A stretch of 64,000 nucleotides of DNA from Actinopolymorpha rutila (lineage in GTDB: Bacteria; Actinomycetota; Actinomycetes; Propionibacteriales; Actinopolymorphaceae), in contig NZ_JACBZH010000001.1 of the NCBI RefSeq assembly GCF_013407855.1, positions 4,774,001 through 4,838,000 on the forward strand. The letters run 5' to 3'. The position numbers and the translations under genes were made by a program. Position 1 is the first letter of the stretch. Each line of letters starts with the position of its first letter. The notes below the pieces were generated by a model that saw only the letters and a program-made list of their open reading frames with translations, did not search any database and had not been told where the DNA came from. This document shows, piece by piece, positions 25,924-37,094 of the stretch.

Positions 25924-26859
25924 CTACCGCGCGGGCCGGAGGTTCGCCGGCGTGGGGACGGTACGACTGCGCGGACCCGCCCGCAGCACCTGCGAGGGCA
26001 CCTGGTGGCCGACCAGCCGCTCCGCGGTCGCGGCGACGTCCAGCAGCAGGTCGAGATCGACGCCGGTCTCCACGCCCATGTCCGCCAGCATGTGCACGAC
26101 CTCCTCGGTGGCGATGTTGCCGCTCGCCCCCGGCGCGTACGGGCAGCCGCCCAGGCCGCCGACACTGGCGTCGAAGTCGGTCACGCCGAGCCGCAGCGCG
26201 GTCAGCAGGTTGGCCAGGCCGGTGCCGCGGGTGTTGTGGAAGTGCAGGGCGAGCGACGTGTCCGGGAACGCCTCCCGGGTGCGGCCCACGAGATCCTCGA
26301 CCCGGGTGGGCGTGGCCATGCCGGTGGTGTCGCCGTACGCCAGGGAGTCCGCTCCCGCCGCGAGCGCCGCGCGGGCCACGCCGACGGTCTGCCCGACCGG
26401 GATGTCCCCTTCGTACGGACAACCCCACGATGTCGCGACGATGACCTGGCACCGGGCGCCCTGGCCGTGGGCGTACTCGACCAGCGGACCGAGCTCGGCG
26501 AGCGACTCCGCGGTGGTGCGGTTGAGGTTCGCGCGGTTGTGGGTGTCGGAGGCGGAGACCACCACCTCCAGTTCGGTGAAGCCGGCCTCGACCGCCCGCC
26601 GGGCACCGACCAGGTTGGGCACCAGCGCGGAGTAGGTGACGTGGGGGCTCTTCGCCGCGGCCGCCCACACCTTCGCCGCGTCACCCATCTGCGGAATGGC
26701 CTTCGGGTGGACGAAACTGACCGCCTCGATCCGGCTCAGGCCGGTCTTCGACAGCGCGTCGAGGAGCTCGATCTTTCCCGCGGTGGGTACGGGGGGTTCG
26801 TTCTGCAGCCCGTCGCGCGGACCGACCTCCCGCAACCAGACCCGGCTCGGCACCTGCAT
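25924..26859 (-). CDS. hydroxymethylglutaryl-CoA lyase family protein
   Basis: This 311-residue TIM-barrel enzyme has REVGPRDGLQNE at the N-terminus, SASDTHNRANLN, LHFHNTRGTG and the glycine-rich GLGGCPYAPGASGN with its active-site cysteine. Those features define HMG-CoA lyase, which splits HMG-CoA to acetyl-CoA and acetoacetate at the end of leucine breakdown. ATG 26859 has GGGGGAGG upstream. The convergent lipoprotein gene is separated by a strong terminator. It could complete a leucine/isovalerate route with the carboxyltransferase and acyl-CoA dehydrogenase near 51-54 kb. Confidence 0.85.
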   Translation of the reverse strand: MQVPSRVWLREVGPRDGLQNEPPVPTAGKIELLDALSKTGLSRIEAVSFVHPKAIPQMGDAAKVWAAAAKSPHVTYSALVPNLVGARRAVEAGFTELEVVVSASDTHNRANLNRTTAESLAELGPLVEYAHGQGARCQVIVATSWGCPYEGDIPVGQTVGVARAALAAGADSLAYGDTTGMATPTRVEDLVGRTREAFPDTSLALHFHNTRGTGLANLLTALRLGVTDFDASVGGLGGCPYAPGASGNIATEEVVHMLADMGVETGVDLDLLLDVAATAERLVGHQVPSQVLRAGPRSRTVPTPANLRPAR

Positions 26860-26943
26860 CGTGGCCACCTCCCCCACCAGTGTGGCGCACGGGCGCGAAG
26901 CCGCTGCTGCGGATCGTGTCTCCGCCGGCGGTCACCGGTCGGC

Positions 26944-28113
26944 TCAGGCCTCCGGCGCCGACTCGGGGATGACCGAGGCCGCCTCGTCGGAGTCGGCTGC
27001 GCCTTCCGCCTCGCCCGAGTTCGCCTCGCCCGAGTTCGTCCCGCCCGGCTCCGCCTCACCGCGGCTCTGCCGGGGCACCCCCACGGACCTGGGCGGCCGG
27101 TCGGCGTCCGAGGTGGGGTCCGACGCGGCGTTCGGAGTGGTCTCGGCGCTGGGCGTGGGTACGGGGCCGGCCACCACCCACGTGGGTCCGGGTCCGTTCG
27201 CGCGGTCCAGCAGCGCCAGCGCGTAGGCGTATCGCCGGCGCACGGCCTCCTGGGCGGACTCGTCGAGGCGGGCCAGCCGCGCGGCGCTGAGGTTGTGCCG
27301 GATGTCGGCGCGCTTGACCAGAATGGCGGGCGGTGTCTCCACCAGCCGGTCGAGGTGATCCTCGTACGACTCCCCCGGTCGGCGGGTGAGCGCGTCCACC
27401 ATGTCCACCACGTCCGAGGGGACACCCAGGTCGATCAGCTGGGCCAGGCTGAGCTCGGTGTCCTCCACGCAGTCGTGCAGGAGCGCCGCGAGCTGCTGTT
27501 CGGGCGTACCGCCGCCGTCGCGGGTGAGCCGGGCCACCGCGCGGGTGTGCTCCACCGCGGGCCGGCCGGAGGGGTCGAACCGGTCGTGGTGCACCACCGC
27601 GACCAACTGCTGCGCCGCGCCGAGGTGGTCCACCGGCTGGCGGAGATAGGCGAACGCGTGCTGCCAGGAGGAGAACAACTCGTCGAAGACCGGCTCGGTG
27701 GCCACCGCCAGCGGGATGAACCGCTCACAGGTCTCGTGGTAGATCTCCCGCTGGGACTCCACCGTCGGGTAGGTGTGCAGCCGCTGCACCAGGGCGTACC
27801 TCCCGGCCAGCCGCACCATCGGGGAATCCACGAGTCCGGCGACCCGCGTACCGAAGCGTTCCTCGATGTGCTCCATCGTGCAGGGATAGTCCTCGGACAG
27901 GTGGTGCAGAAGCCCGGCGGTGAGCAGGCCGAGTTCGGTGACACCGAACTCCCGGACCAGCAGCTCCGCCACCTCGTAGCGAGTGGCGCGGCCGCCCCAG
28001 TGGTCGGCGAACCGGACGGCTCGCCGAAGGTGCGGCGTGGTTCCGGTCGGGAGGTAGCGCGACAGAACGCGGGACGCCTCCGCCCAGGTATCCCAGCCCC
28101 GATAGACCTTCAT
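26944..28113 (-). CDS. tandem HD-domain protein, SpoT/MESH1-like
   Basis: This 389-residue protein seems to hold two HD-type domains. The second is intact: H189, H213-D214 with E217-D218 in LLHDCVEDTE, and D270 in VKRADIRHN. This pattern is typical of (p)ppGpp hydrolases of the SpoT/MESH1 group. The first has GLLHHLSED (H70-H71, E74-D75), where the HD pair is replaced by HH, so it may be inactive or regulatory. The last ~75 residues are Ser/Glu/Ala-rich and disordered. It lies 27 bp after the enoyl-CoA hydratase gene. Alarmone or nucleotide hydrolysis is inferred. Confidence 0.7.
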   Translation of the reverse strand: MKVYRGWDTWAEASRVLSRYLPTGTTPHLRRAVRFADHWGGRATRYEVAELLVREFGVTELGLLTAGLLHHLSEDYPCTMEHIEERFGTRVAGLVDSPMVRLAGRYALVQRLHTYPTVESQREIYHETCERFIPLAVATEPVFDELFSSWQHAFAYLRQPVDHLGAAQQLVAVVHHDRFDPSGRPAVEHTRAVARLTRDGGGTPEQQLAALLHDCVEDTELSLAQLIDLGVPSDVVDMVDALTRRPGESYEDHLDRLVETPPAILVKRADIRHNLSAARLARLDESAQEAVRRRYAYALALLDRANGPGPTWVVAGPVPTPSAETTPNAASDPTSDADRPPRSVGVPRQSRGEAEPGGTNSGEANSGEAEGAADSDEAASVIPESAPEA

Positions 28114-28140
28114 GCCATCCCCATTCCCCCGGTGCCCCTC

Positions 28141-28938
28141 TCATTCCCCAGGCCAGACCGGCGGACGCTTCTCGTTGAACGCCGCGATGCCCTCCTTCCG
28201 GTCCGGTGAGAACGCGGTGGCCCGCCAGGCGGCGTCCTCGATCGCCAGCCCGGCGGCGAGGTCGGCGTCGGCGCCGAGGCGCAGGGCCTGCTTCGCCTGC
28301 CGGACACCGACGGGTGAGTTGGCGGCGATCTGGGTGGCGAGGTCCACAGCCGTCTGCCGCGCCCGGCCCGGAGCCACCAGCCGGTCCACCACGCCGAGCC
28401 GGTCCGCCTCGGCCGCCTCGACCCGGCGGCCGGTGAGGATCAGGTCGCCCGCCCGGGACCGGCCGACCCGGCGCGCCAGCAGCTGGGTACCCCCGCCGCC
28501 GGGGACCAGGCCGACCGAGACCTCCGGCAGCCCGAACACCGCGGTCTCGTCGGCGACGATCAGGTCGCAGGACAGGGCCAGCTCGAAGCCGCCGCCCAGG
28601 GCGTACCGGTGCACCGCGGCGATCACCGGCATCGGCAGGTCGAGGATGCTCCCGAACAGCCGGCGGATCACCGGCCGCTGGCGCCACAGATCCTGGTCGT
28701 CGAACGTGTTGCGCTCCTTGAGGTCGGCACCCACGCAGAACGCCTTCTCGCAGGCGCTGGAGAGTACGACCGCACGGACCCGCTGGTCGGCCGCGAGCGA
28801 CGTGGCGGCCCGGATGATCGCCTCGGCCTGGGCGGTGGACACGGCGTTCAGCGCCTCGGGGCGATCGAGGGACAACTCGGCCACGTGGCCCGCGTCGTCG
28901 ACCCGGCGGACCTGGACACCCTTGGACGTCGCAGACAT
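28141..28938 (-). CDS. enoyl-CoA hydratase/isomerase family protein
   Basis: This 265-residue crotonase-fold enzyme has the oxyanion segments CVGADLKE and YALGGGFELALSCD. PEVSVGLVPGGGGTQ supplies the second glutamate region. Both Glu positions expected for hydration are present (FELAL and PEVSVG). It would hydrate 2-enoyl-CoA in fatty or branched acyl breakdown. The leaderless ATG 28938 has a TAGGCT box seven bases upstream. A 3-methylglutaconyl-CoA hydratase role is possible given the HMG-CoA lyase nearby, but not proven. Confidence 0.87.
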   Translation of the reverse strand: MSATSKGVQVRRVDDAGHVAELSLDRPEALNAVSTAQAEAIIRAATSLAADQRVRAVVLSSACEKAFCVGADLKERNTFDDQDLWRQRPVIRRLFGSILDLPMPVIAAVHRYALGGGFELALSCDLIVADETAVFGLPEVSVGLVPGGGGTQLLARRVGRSRAGDLILTGRRVEAAEADRLGVVDRLVAPGRARQTAVDLATQIAANSPVGVRQAKQALRLGADADLAAGLAIEDAAWRATAFSPDRKEGIAAFNEKRPPVWPGE

Positions 28939-28945
28939 GCCGGCA

Positions 28946-28951
28946 AGCCTA
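28946..28951 (-). promoter_or_regulatory. -10 box (TAGGCT) of enoyl-CoA hydratase gene, leaderless
   Basis: TAGGCT on the minus strand ends seven bases before ATG 28938. Confidence 0.6.
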
Positions 28952-29012
28952 GGGTCTGTCCTGGGGCGCGAGCCCGGGATTCTTCCGCGGTGCGAGGCCC
29001 GGGCCGGGCCGG

Positions 29013-29585
29013 TCAGTACGGCTCGTAGTCGGTGCGGGTCCTGGGTCCGTCATAACGCGAGCGCTGCCGGCGGGTGGGGGTCTCGTCATCGTCGTCCTCG
29101 CGGGCGAAGACGAGTTCGGACAGCGTCCGCTGGACCGTTTCCACGTTCGGCACGTCGGGCAGGGTGACCCGGCCCTGTTCCCCCGCCGACCACACGATGA
29201 GGGTGCCGCAGCCGAGGATCCGGTCGGTGAGGCCGCGTTCGCTGGCCACGTCGTTGATCCGGGTGAGCGGGATGTCGCGGCCGCTCCGGGTGACGACGCC
29301 GGTACGGGTGATCAGCCGCCGGTCGGTGACGGCGTAGGTGGAGGACATCCAGTTGAGGGCCGGCCAGACGGCGTAGACGAGTACGCCCACCACGGCCGCG
29401 GCGACGATGAACAACTGGACCCACCTCTGGTAGGCACCCGAGGGCACCAGCGAGATCAGCACCAGGGCCGCGCCGAGAGTGAGGAAGAACAACACGACCG
29501 GCCCGATCATGATCTTCCAGTGCGTACGCATGCTGAGGTAGACCTGCTCGCCGTCGCCCAGCATCTTCGACGGGATGCCCATCAC
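29013..29585 (-). CDS. PH domain-containing membrane protein (YdbS/bPH_2-like)
   Basis: This 190-residue protein has two membrane segments (PVVLFFLTLGAALVLIS and LFIVAAAVVGVLVYAVW) followed by a bacterial PH domain with YAVTDRRLITRTG and IPLTRINDV. The C-terminus is acidic and then Arg/Tyr-rich, probably disordered. Function of these proteins is unknown; they sit in the cytoplasmic membrane. The gene lies next to birA in the reverse direction of many actinobacterial carboxylase loci. Confidence 0.82.
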   Translation of the reverse strand: MMGIPSKMLGDGEQVYLSMRTHWKIMIGPVVLFFLTLGAALVLISLVPSGAYQRWVQLFIVAAAVVGVLVYAVWPALNWMSSTYAVTDRRLITRTGVVTRSGRDIPLTRINDVASERGLTDRILGCGTLIVWSAGEQGRVTLPDVPNVETVQRTLSELVFAREDDDDETPTRRQRSRYDGPRTRTDYEPY

Positions 29586-29723
29586 CGCTCCTCACTCACC
29601 GACCTGCCGGACGTAACCGGGCCTGCCGGCCGTCCAGCCGGTCGGAATCACCGGACTCGGGCCAGGACCCACCGGATCGCACCGATTGGTTCCTGACCTC
29701 CGATCATGCCCGACCGATACCGG

Positions 29724-30554
29724 TCAGCGCACGTGCACCACGTCACCGGCACCGAGCGCGTGGTCACCGTCGGTGGTACGCACCACGAGCCGGCCCCCCT
29801 CGTCCACGTCCACGGCCCGTCCCTCGAGCCAGCGGTCGGGTGCGAGCTGGACCCGCACGTCCCGGCCCACCGTCGCACACCGGGCGCGGTAGGCGGCCCG
29901 GAGTCCGCCCGAGAAGTCGTCACCGGTGCCGCCGCCCGCCCGCCATGCCGCGTAGAGCGCTTCCAGCACCCGGACCACCGCGACCAGCAGGGTGGCCCGG
30001 TCGGTGGTGGCCGCTCCCGCGAGGCGCAGCGAGGTGGCGTGGGGGCCGGGAAGCTCGGCGGCGGTCGTGCTGGCGTTCAGCCCGACACCGACCACCGCGG
30101 CCGGGCCGGTGGAAGTCTCCACGCGTTCGAGCAGGATGCCGCACAGCTTGCGGTCGTCCAGGAGTACGTCGTTGGGCCACTTCAACCGGGACCGGACGTC
30201 GGCCACCGACTCCACCGCCTCGACCACGGCGCATCCGGTGAGCAGCGGCAGCCACGGCCAGTGCTGGGCCGGCACCTCGGCCGGGCGCAGCAGCAGCGAG
30301 AACATCAGCCCGGACCGGGGCGGCGAGGTCCACTCACGAAGGAGCCGGCCGCGGCCCGCGCTCTGGTAGTCGGTGGCGACCAGCGTCCCCTCGGGCGCGC
30401 CGGCGACGGCGAGCGCCCGGACGTCGGCGTTGGTGGACCCGGTCTCGGCGACCACCCGCAGGTCGGTGACCAGCCGGCCGGGATGCACGAGCGTCGACCG
30501 CAGACCGGCCGCCGCGAGGGGCGGCCGGTCCAGGTCGACGTACGGGGACGACAT
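29724..30554 (-). CDS. birA: biotin--[acetyl-CoA-carboxylase] ligase
   Basis: This 276-residue enzyme activates biotin with ATP and attaches it to the BCCP lysine. ETGSTNAD, SAGRGRLLREW, KWPNDVLL with the catalytic Lys, and VVGVGLNAS are present, with an SH3-like C-terminal domain. The GRGRxGR loop reads GRGRLLR, a small change in the biotinyl-AMP loop. There is no N-terminal helix-turn-helix, so it is a non-regulatory ligase. The likely target is the biotin carboxylase/BCCP at 57987-59750. Transcription looks leaderless. Confidence 0.92.
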   Translation of the reverse strand: MSSPYVDLDRPPLAAAGLRSTLVHPGRLVTDLRVVAETGSTNADVRALAVAGAPEGTLVATDYQSAGRGRLLREWTSPPRSGLMFSLLLRPAEVPAQHWPWLPLLTGCAVVEAVESVADVRSRLKWPNDVLLDDRKLCGILLERVETSTGPAAVVGVGLNASTTAAELPGPHATSLRLAGAATTDRATLLVAVVRVLEALYAAWRAGGGTGDDFSGGLRAAYRARCATVGRDVRVQLAPDRWLEGRAVDVDEGGRLVVRTTDGDHALGAGDVVHVR

Positions 30555-30560
30555 CCCGCC

Positions 30561-30566
30561 AGCCTA
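30561..30566 (-). promoter_or_regulatory. -10 box (TAGGCT) of birA, leaderless
   Basis: TAGGCT on the minus strand ends six bases before ATG 30554. Confidence 0.6.
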
Positions 30567-30605
30567 GGCGGCCGGGCGAGGCGGGATGAGGGGACCCGCG
30601 CCCGC

Positions 30606-31889
30606 CTACTTGAGGAAGATCTCCACCACGGGGACGAGCTGGTCGGGCCGCTGCACCGGAAGCTCCAGCGTCACCGTCCCGTGCGGCACGCCCTTCACGC
30701 CGATGTTGGAGTCGACTTCCTCCCCGGCGTACTCCCGGAACTTCACCTCCGACGCGTCGTGCAGCAGCTGGGCGTACTTGATCCGGCCGCCGAGCCCGGG
30801 CAGGTGTGCGTGCCGGAACGGCCAGCCGAACAGGTGGAGGTAGAGCCGGTCACCGCGCTGGGTGTAGCGGCCGTCCGCCGGCGGGGTGAACTCGGACGGT
30901 CCGGCGCCGTAGATCGACCGGCCGTGCCGGCGGGTCCAGCGGCCGATCTCCGACAGCGTCGCGAGGGCCCGCTCGTCGAACTCGCCGCGCCCGGTGGGCC
31001 CGACGTTCAGCAGCAGGTTGCCGTCCTTGGACACCGAGTCGACCAGCATCCGCACCAGCAGGTCGGGCGACTTCCAGTCCAGGTTGTCCCGGTCGTAACC
31101 CCAGCTGCCGTTGAGAGTCTGGCAGGCCTCCCACGGGACCTCGCGGCCGTCGATGGTGGGCGGGGTGTGCGGCTGGAACTGCTCCGGCGTGGTGAAGTCG
31201 CCGGGGAAGTCGAGCCGGTTGTTGATCAGGATGTCCGGCTGCAGGCCGCGCACCAGCTTGACCAGCGCCTCGGAGTCCCAGTCGTCGTGGCCCTTCCCGG
31301 GCAGGTCGTACGCCGACATGCCGGGGTAGGAGAAGTCGAACCACATCACGTCGATGTCGCCGTAGCGGGTGAGGAGTTCCTCGACCTGGCCGTGGAGGTA
31401 GCGACGGTACTTCTCGATGTCGCGCCTGCCCGCCTGCGAGGCGCGGAAGTCGGCGTCGTCGACACGGGGGTGCAGCGCGTCCACGGGGTACTCGGGGTGG
31501 TGCCAGTCGATCAGCGAGTGGTAGAAGCCGACCCCGAGGTCCTCGGCGCGGAACGCGTCCACGAACGGCCGCACCAGGTCACGGGCGGCGGGGGTGTTGG
31601 TCGCCTTGTAGTCGGTGAGGCCGGAGTCCCACAGGGAGAAGCCCTCGTGGTGCTTGGTGGTGAGGACGGTGTACTTCATCCCGGCCTCGGCGGCCGCCTT
31701 CGCCCACACCCGTGGGTCGTAGAGGTCGGGGTCGAAGTGCTCGAAGTACGGCTGGTACTGCTCGTCGGTGAGCTTCTCGCGCTTCTTCACCCACTCGTGC
31801 CGCGCGGGCAGGGCGTAGAGACCCCAGTGCACGAAGAGCCCGAACCGGCGGGCCCGGAGCTTGTCAACTGATGCTTGCGGTGCCGGCAT
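30606..31889 (-). CDS. alpha-L-fucosidase, glycoside hydrolase family 29
   Basis: This 427-residue enzyme has the GH29 core: FGLFVHWGLYALPARHEW, MKYTVLTTKHHEGFSLWDS and DIDVMWFDFSYPG, whose Asp in WFDFS is the nucleophile. It ends with a short beta domain. There is no signal peptide, so it likely cleaves fucosylated oligosaccharides inside the cell. An imperfect GGT-N9-ACC inverted repeat lies about 40 bp upstream. Fucose released could be oxidised through the SDR/FAH-type genes near 48-50 kb; that link is inferred. Confidence 0.87.
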   Translation of the reverse strand: MPAPQASVDKLRARRFGLFVHWGLYALPARHEWVKKREKLTDEQYQPYFEHFDPDLYDPRVWAKAAAEAGMKYTVLTTKHHEGFSLWDSGLTDYKATNTPAARDLVRPFVDAFRAEDLGVGFYHSLIDWHHPEYPVDALHPRVDDADFRASQAGRRDIEKYRRYLHGQVEELLTRYGDIDVMWFDFSYPGMSAYDLPGKGHDDWDSEALVKLVRGLQPDILINNRLDFPGDFTTPEQFQPHTPPTIDGREVPWEACQTLNGSWGYDRDNLDWKSPDLLVRMLVDSVSKDGNLLLNVGPTGRGEFDERALATLSEIGRWTRRHGRSIYGAGPSEFTPPADGRYTQRGDRLYLHLFGWPFRHAHLPGLGGRIKYAQLLHDASEVKFREYAGEEVDSNIGVKGVPHGTVTLELPVQRPDQLVPVVEIFLK

Positions 31890-31927
31890 GGCGCAGCCTT
31901 CCTGCGACGACGGGCGGGCGGTCGATA

Positions 31928-31942
31928 GGTCTGATGTCTACC
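31928..31942. promoter_or_regulatory. possible GntR-type operator upstream of alpha-L-fucosidase
   Basis: GGTCTGATGTCTACC has GGT/ACC ends and AGAC/GTCT-like halves resembling FCD-type GntR sites. The symmetry is weak. No GntR gene is present in the window. Confidence 0.25.
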
Positions 31943-32016
31943 AACCCACCCGCCGGCCGAACAAGCACTCGCCCTGACCGAAACCTGGCACGCTCGCTGC
32001 GTGCCCGGTCAGTGAC

Positions 32017-34665
<2,649 letters not shown>

Positions 34666-34672
34666 ATTGGCA

Positions 34673-34678
34673 AGCGTA
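34673..34678 (-). promoter_or_regulatory. -10 box (TACGCT) of ppc, leaderless
   Basis: TACGCT on the minus strand ends seven bases before ATG 34665. Confidence 0.6.
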
Positions 34679-34914
34679 GTCCGCGTCCGTGTGAACCCCT
34701 CGGCGCGCCGGTACGACCGCGGCAAGGCTCGGTTTTCGGCTGCCCCTGCGGGTGTCGTTCCGCATCCGGGTGGTATCCGAGGGTAGGTGCCTGCCTGGCC
34801 GAACCTGTCACGGCGTGCCCGGAAGCTGGCCGGTCCTGACACGTCGGCTGGTTGTGCAGGGGTATTCGGGGTTTCGCCGCGAGCCGGAGCACGGACCGGG
34901 CGAGAACGGCGGAG

Positions 34915-34920
34915 TAGAGT
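34915..34920 (+). promoter_or_regulatory. -10 box (TAGAGT) upstream of carboxyltransferase beta
   Basis: TAGAGT would start a transcript near 34927, giving a leader of about 32 nt that carries the GGGGAGG ribosome site. Confidence 0.5.
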
Positions 34921-34958
34921 CTCGGCCGCACCGAAACAGCTGGGGTTGGGGAGGATCG

Positions 34959-36605
34959 ATGGCAGCCGGGCAACCGGACAGTGCCCGCGAGCAGGGCGTG
35001 GAGGACAGCGACCCGGCGGACGCCGACCGCGACGGCGCGATCGACATCCACTCGACCGCGGGCAAGCTCGCCGACCTCGAACGCCGGCTCGGCCAGGCCG
35101 TGCACGCGGGCTCGGAGCGGGCGATCGAACGCCAGCACGCGCGCGGCAAGCTCACCGCCCGGGAGCGGATCGAGCTGCTGCTGGACGAGGGGTCCTTCGT
35201 CGAGCTCGACGAGTTCGCCCGGCACCGGTCCACCAACTTCGGCCTCGGCGGCAACCGACCCTACGGCGACGGTGTGGTGAGCGGCTTCGGCACGATCGCC
35301 GGCCGCCAGGTGTGCGTTTTCAGCCAGGACTTCACCGTCTTCGGTGGCAGCCTCGGCGAGGTGTACGGCGAGAAGATCGTCAAGGTGATGGACCTCGCCC
35401 TCAAGACCGGTTGCCCGATCGTCGGGATCAACGAGGGCAGCGGCGCCCGCATCCAGGAGGGCGTGGCCTCCCTCGGGCTGTACGGCGAGATCTTCCGCCG
35501 CAACACCCTCGCCTCCGGGGTGATCCCGCAGATCTCCATGATCATGGGCACCTGCGCGGGCGGGCACGTCTACTCCCCGGCGCTCACCGACGTGACGGTG
35601 ATGGTCGACCAGACCTCGCACATGTTCATCACCGGCCCCGGCGTGATCAAGACCGTCACCGGTGAGGACGTGTCGTTCGAGGACCTCGGCGGGGCGCTCA
35701 CCCACAACACCAAGAGCGGCAACGCGCACTACCTCGCCACCGACGAGAGGGACGCCGCCGACTGGGTCAAGGCGCTGTTGTCGTACCTCCCGCAGAACAA
35801 CCTGGAGGAACCGCCGGTCTACGACGAGGAACCGGCCGTCGAGGTGACCGACGCCGACCGCGAGCTGGACACGCTGATCCCAGACTCGGCCAACCAGCCC
35901 TACGACATGCACACGGTCGTCGAGCACGTCCTCGACGACGGCGAGTTCCTGGAGCTGCACCCGATGTTCGCGCCCAACGTCGTCTGCGGCTTCGGCCGGG
36001 TCGACGGGCGAAGCGTCGGCGTGGTGGGCAACCAGCCGTTGCAGTTCGCGGGCTGCCTGGACATCGACGCGTCGGAGAAGGCGGCGCGGTTCGTGCGTAC
36101 GTGCGACTCGTTCAACATCCCGATCCTCACCTTCGTCGACGTGCCCGGCTTCCTTCCAGGCACCGACCAGGAGTGGAACGGCATCATCCGCCGGGGAGCG
36201 AAGCTCATCTACGCCTACGCCGAGGCGACCGTGCCGCTGGTCACCGTCATCACCCGCAAGGCCTACGGCGGTGCGTACGACGTGATGGGGTCCAAGCACC
36301 TCGGCGCGGACGTCAACCTCGCCTGGCCGACCGCGCAGATCGCGGTGATGGGTGCACAGGGAGCGGTGGAGATCCTCTACCGCAAGGAGCTGGCCAAGGC
36401 CGAGGATCCCGACGCCCAGCGGGCGAAGTTCGTACAGGAGTACGAGGACACCCTCGCCAATCCGTACATCGCGGCCGAGCGCGGCTACGTCGACGCGGTG
36501 ATCCACCCGCACGAGACCAGGGTGGAGATCATCCGGGCGCTGCGCCTGCTGCGGAACAAGCGGGAGACCATGCCGCCGCGCAAGCACGGAAACATCCCGC
36601 TGTAA
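34959..36605 (+). CDS. acyl-CoA carboxylase beta subunit (propionyl/acetyl-CoA carboxyltransferase)
   Basis: This 548-residue subunit moves the carboxyl group from carboxybiotin to acetyl- or propionyl-CoA. Two crotonase-like halves are visible: GGSLGEVYGEKI, INEGSGARIQEG and GTCAGGHVYSPALTD in the first; CDSFNIPILTFVDVPGFLPG and RKAYGGAYDVMGSK in the second, with GRxxG oxyanion features. ATG 34959 has GGGGAGG just upstream. A small epsilon subunit gene follows at 36683; the biotin-carrying alpha subunit lies at 57987. The subunit closely resembles actinobacterial PccB/AccB, so malonyl- and methylmalonyl-CoA are likely products. Confidence 0.93.
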   Translation: MAAGQPDSAREQGVEDSDPADADRDGAIDIHSTAGKLADLERRLGQAVHAGSERAIERQHARGKLTARERIELLLDEGSFVELDEFARHRSTNFGLGGNRPYGDGVVSGFGTIAGRQVCVFSQDFTVFGGSLGEVYGEKIVKVMDLALKTGCPIVGINEGSGARIQEGVASLGLYGEIFRRNTLASGVIPQISMIMGTCAGGHVYSPALTDVTVMVDQTSHMFITGPGVIKTVTGEDVSFEDLGGALTHNTKSGNAHYLATDERDAADWVKALLSYLPQNNLEEPPVYDEEPAVEVTDADRELDTLIPDSANQPYDMHTVVEHVLDDGEFLELHPMFAPNVVCGFGRVDGRSVGVVGNQPLQFAGCLDIDASEKAARFVRTCDSFNIPILTFVDVPGFLPGTDQEWNGIIRRGAKLIYAYAEATVPLVTVITRKAYGGAYDVMGSKHLGADVNLAWPTAQIAVMGAQGAVEILYRKELAKAEDPDAQRAKFVQEYEDTLANPYIAAERGYVDAVIHPHETRVEIIRALRLLRNKRETMPPRKHGNIPL

Positions 36606-36682
36606 AGACGCCGTTGACATCCGACCGACATCCCGACCGACGTCCCGGCGAAATCCACGAGCAGGCGGAGGAGGACCACGCG

Positions 36683-36976
36683 ATGACTGGTGAATCGAGC
36701 GGTACGCCGGACCCCGCGGCGGCCTCGATGGACTCCTCGGGGCTGCCGGAGCCGGTGCTGCGGGTGGTGAAGGGCAACCCCACGCCGGCGGAGTTCGCCG
36801 CCCTGGTGGCGGTGGTGACGGCCAAGCAGCGGGCGGCGGCCGCGGCTGCCGAGGACGACCACCGGCGGGGACGGGGAGGCGCGAAGTCCGGCTGGGCGGC
36901 GTACTGGCGCCGGACCTCCCACCAGCCGCTGCGGCCCGGTCCGGGGGCCTGGCGGGCCAGCGCCCTCCCCCGCTAG
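36683..36976 (+). CDS. acyl-CoA carboxylase epsilon subunit
   Basis: This 97-residue protein has the short epsilon signature LRVVKGNPTPAEFAALVAVV, then a Lys/Arg-rich helix and a C-terminal WxxxxR segment. Such subunits are found only in actinobacteria and stimulate the alpha-beta carboxylase complex. GGAGGAGG lies upstream of ATG 36683. The gene is 77 bp after the beta subunit, in the same operon. Confidence 0.88.
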   Translation: MTGESSGTPDPAAASMDSSGLPEPVLRVVKGNPTPAEFAALVAVVTAKQRAAAAAAEDDHRRGRGGAKSGWAAYWRRTSHQPLRPGPGAWRASALPR

Positions 36977-37080
36977 CCACGTTCCAAGCCGGGCGACGCC
37001 GAACGCCTGCGCCCGTCGAGCCGTCGAACCGTCGAGCAGACCGCGGCGCAATTCCCGGGCGTACGACACGGAGCGTCCCC

Positions 37081-37086
37081 TAAGCT
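37081..37086 (+). promoter_or_regulatory. -10 box (TAAGCT) of DUF885 gene, leaderless
   Basis: TAAGCT ends eight bases before ATG 37095. Confidence 0.55.
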
Positions 37087-37094
37087 CTCGCCTC

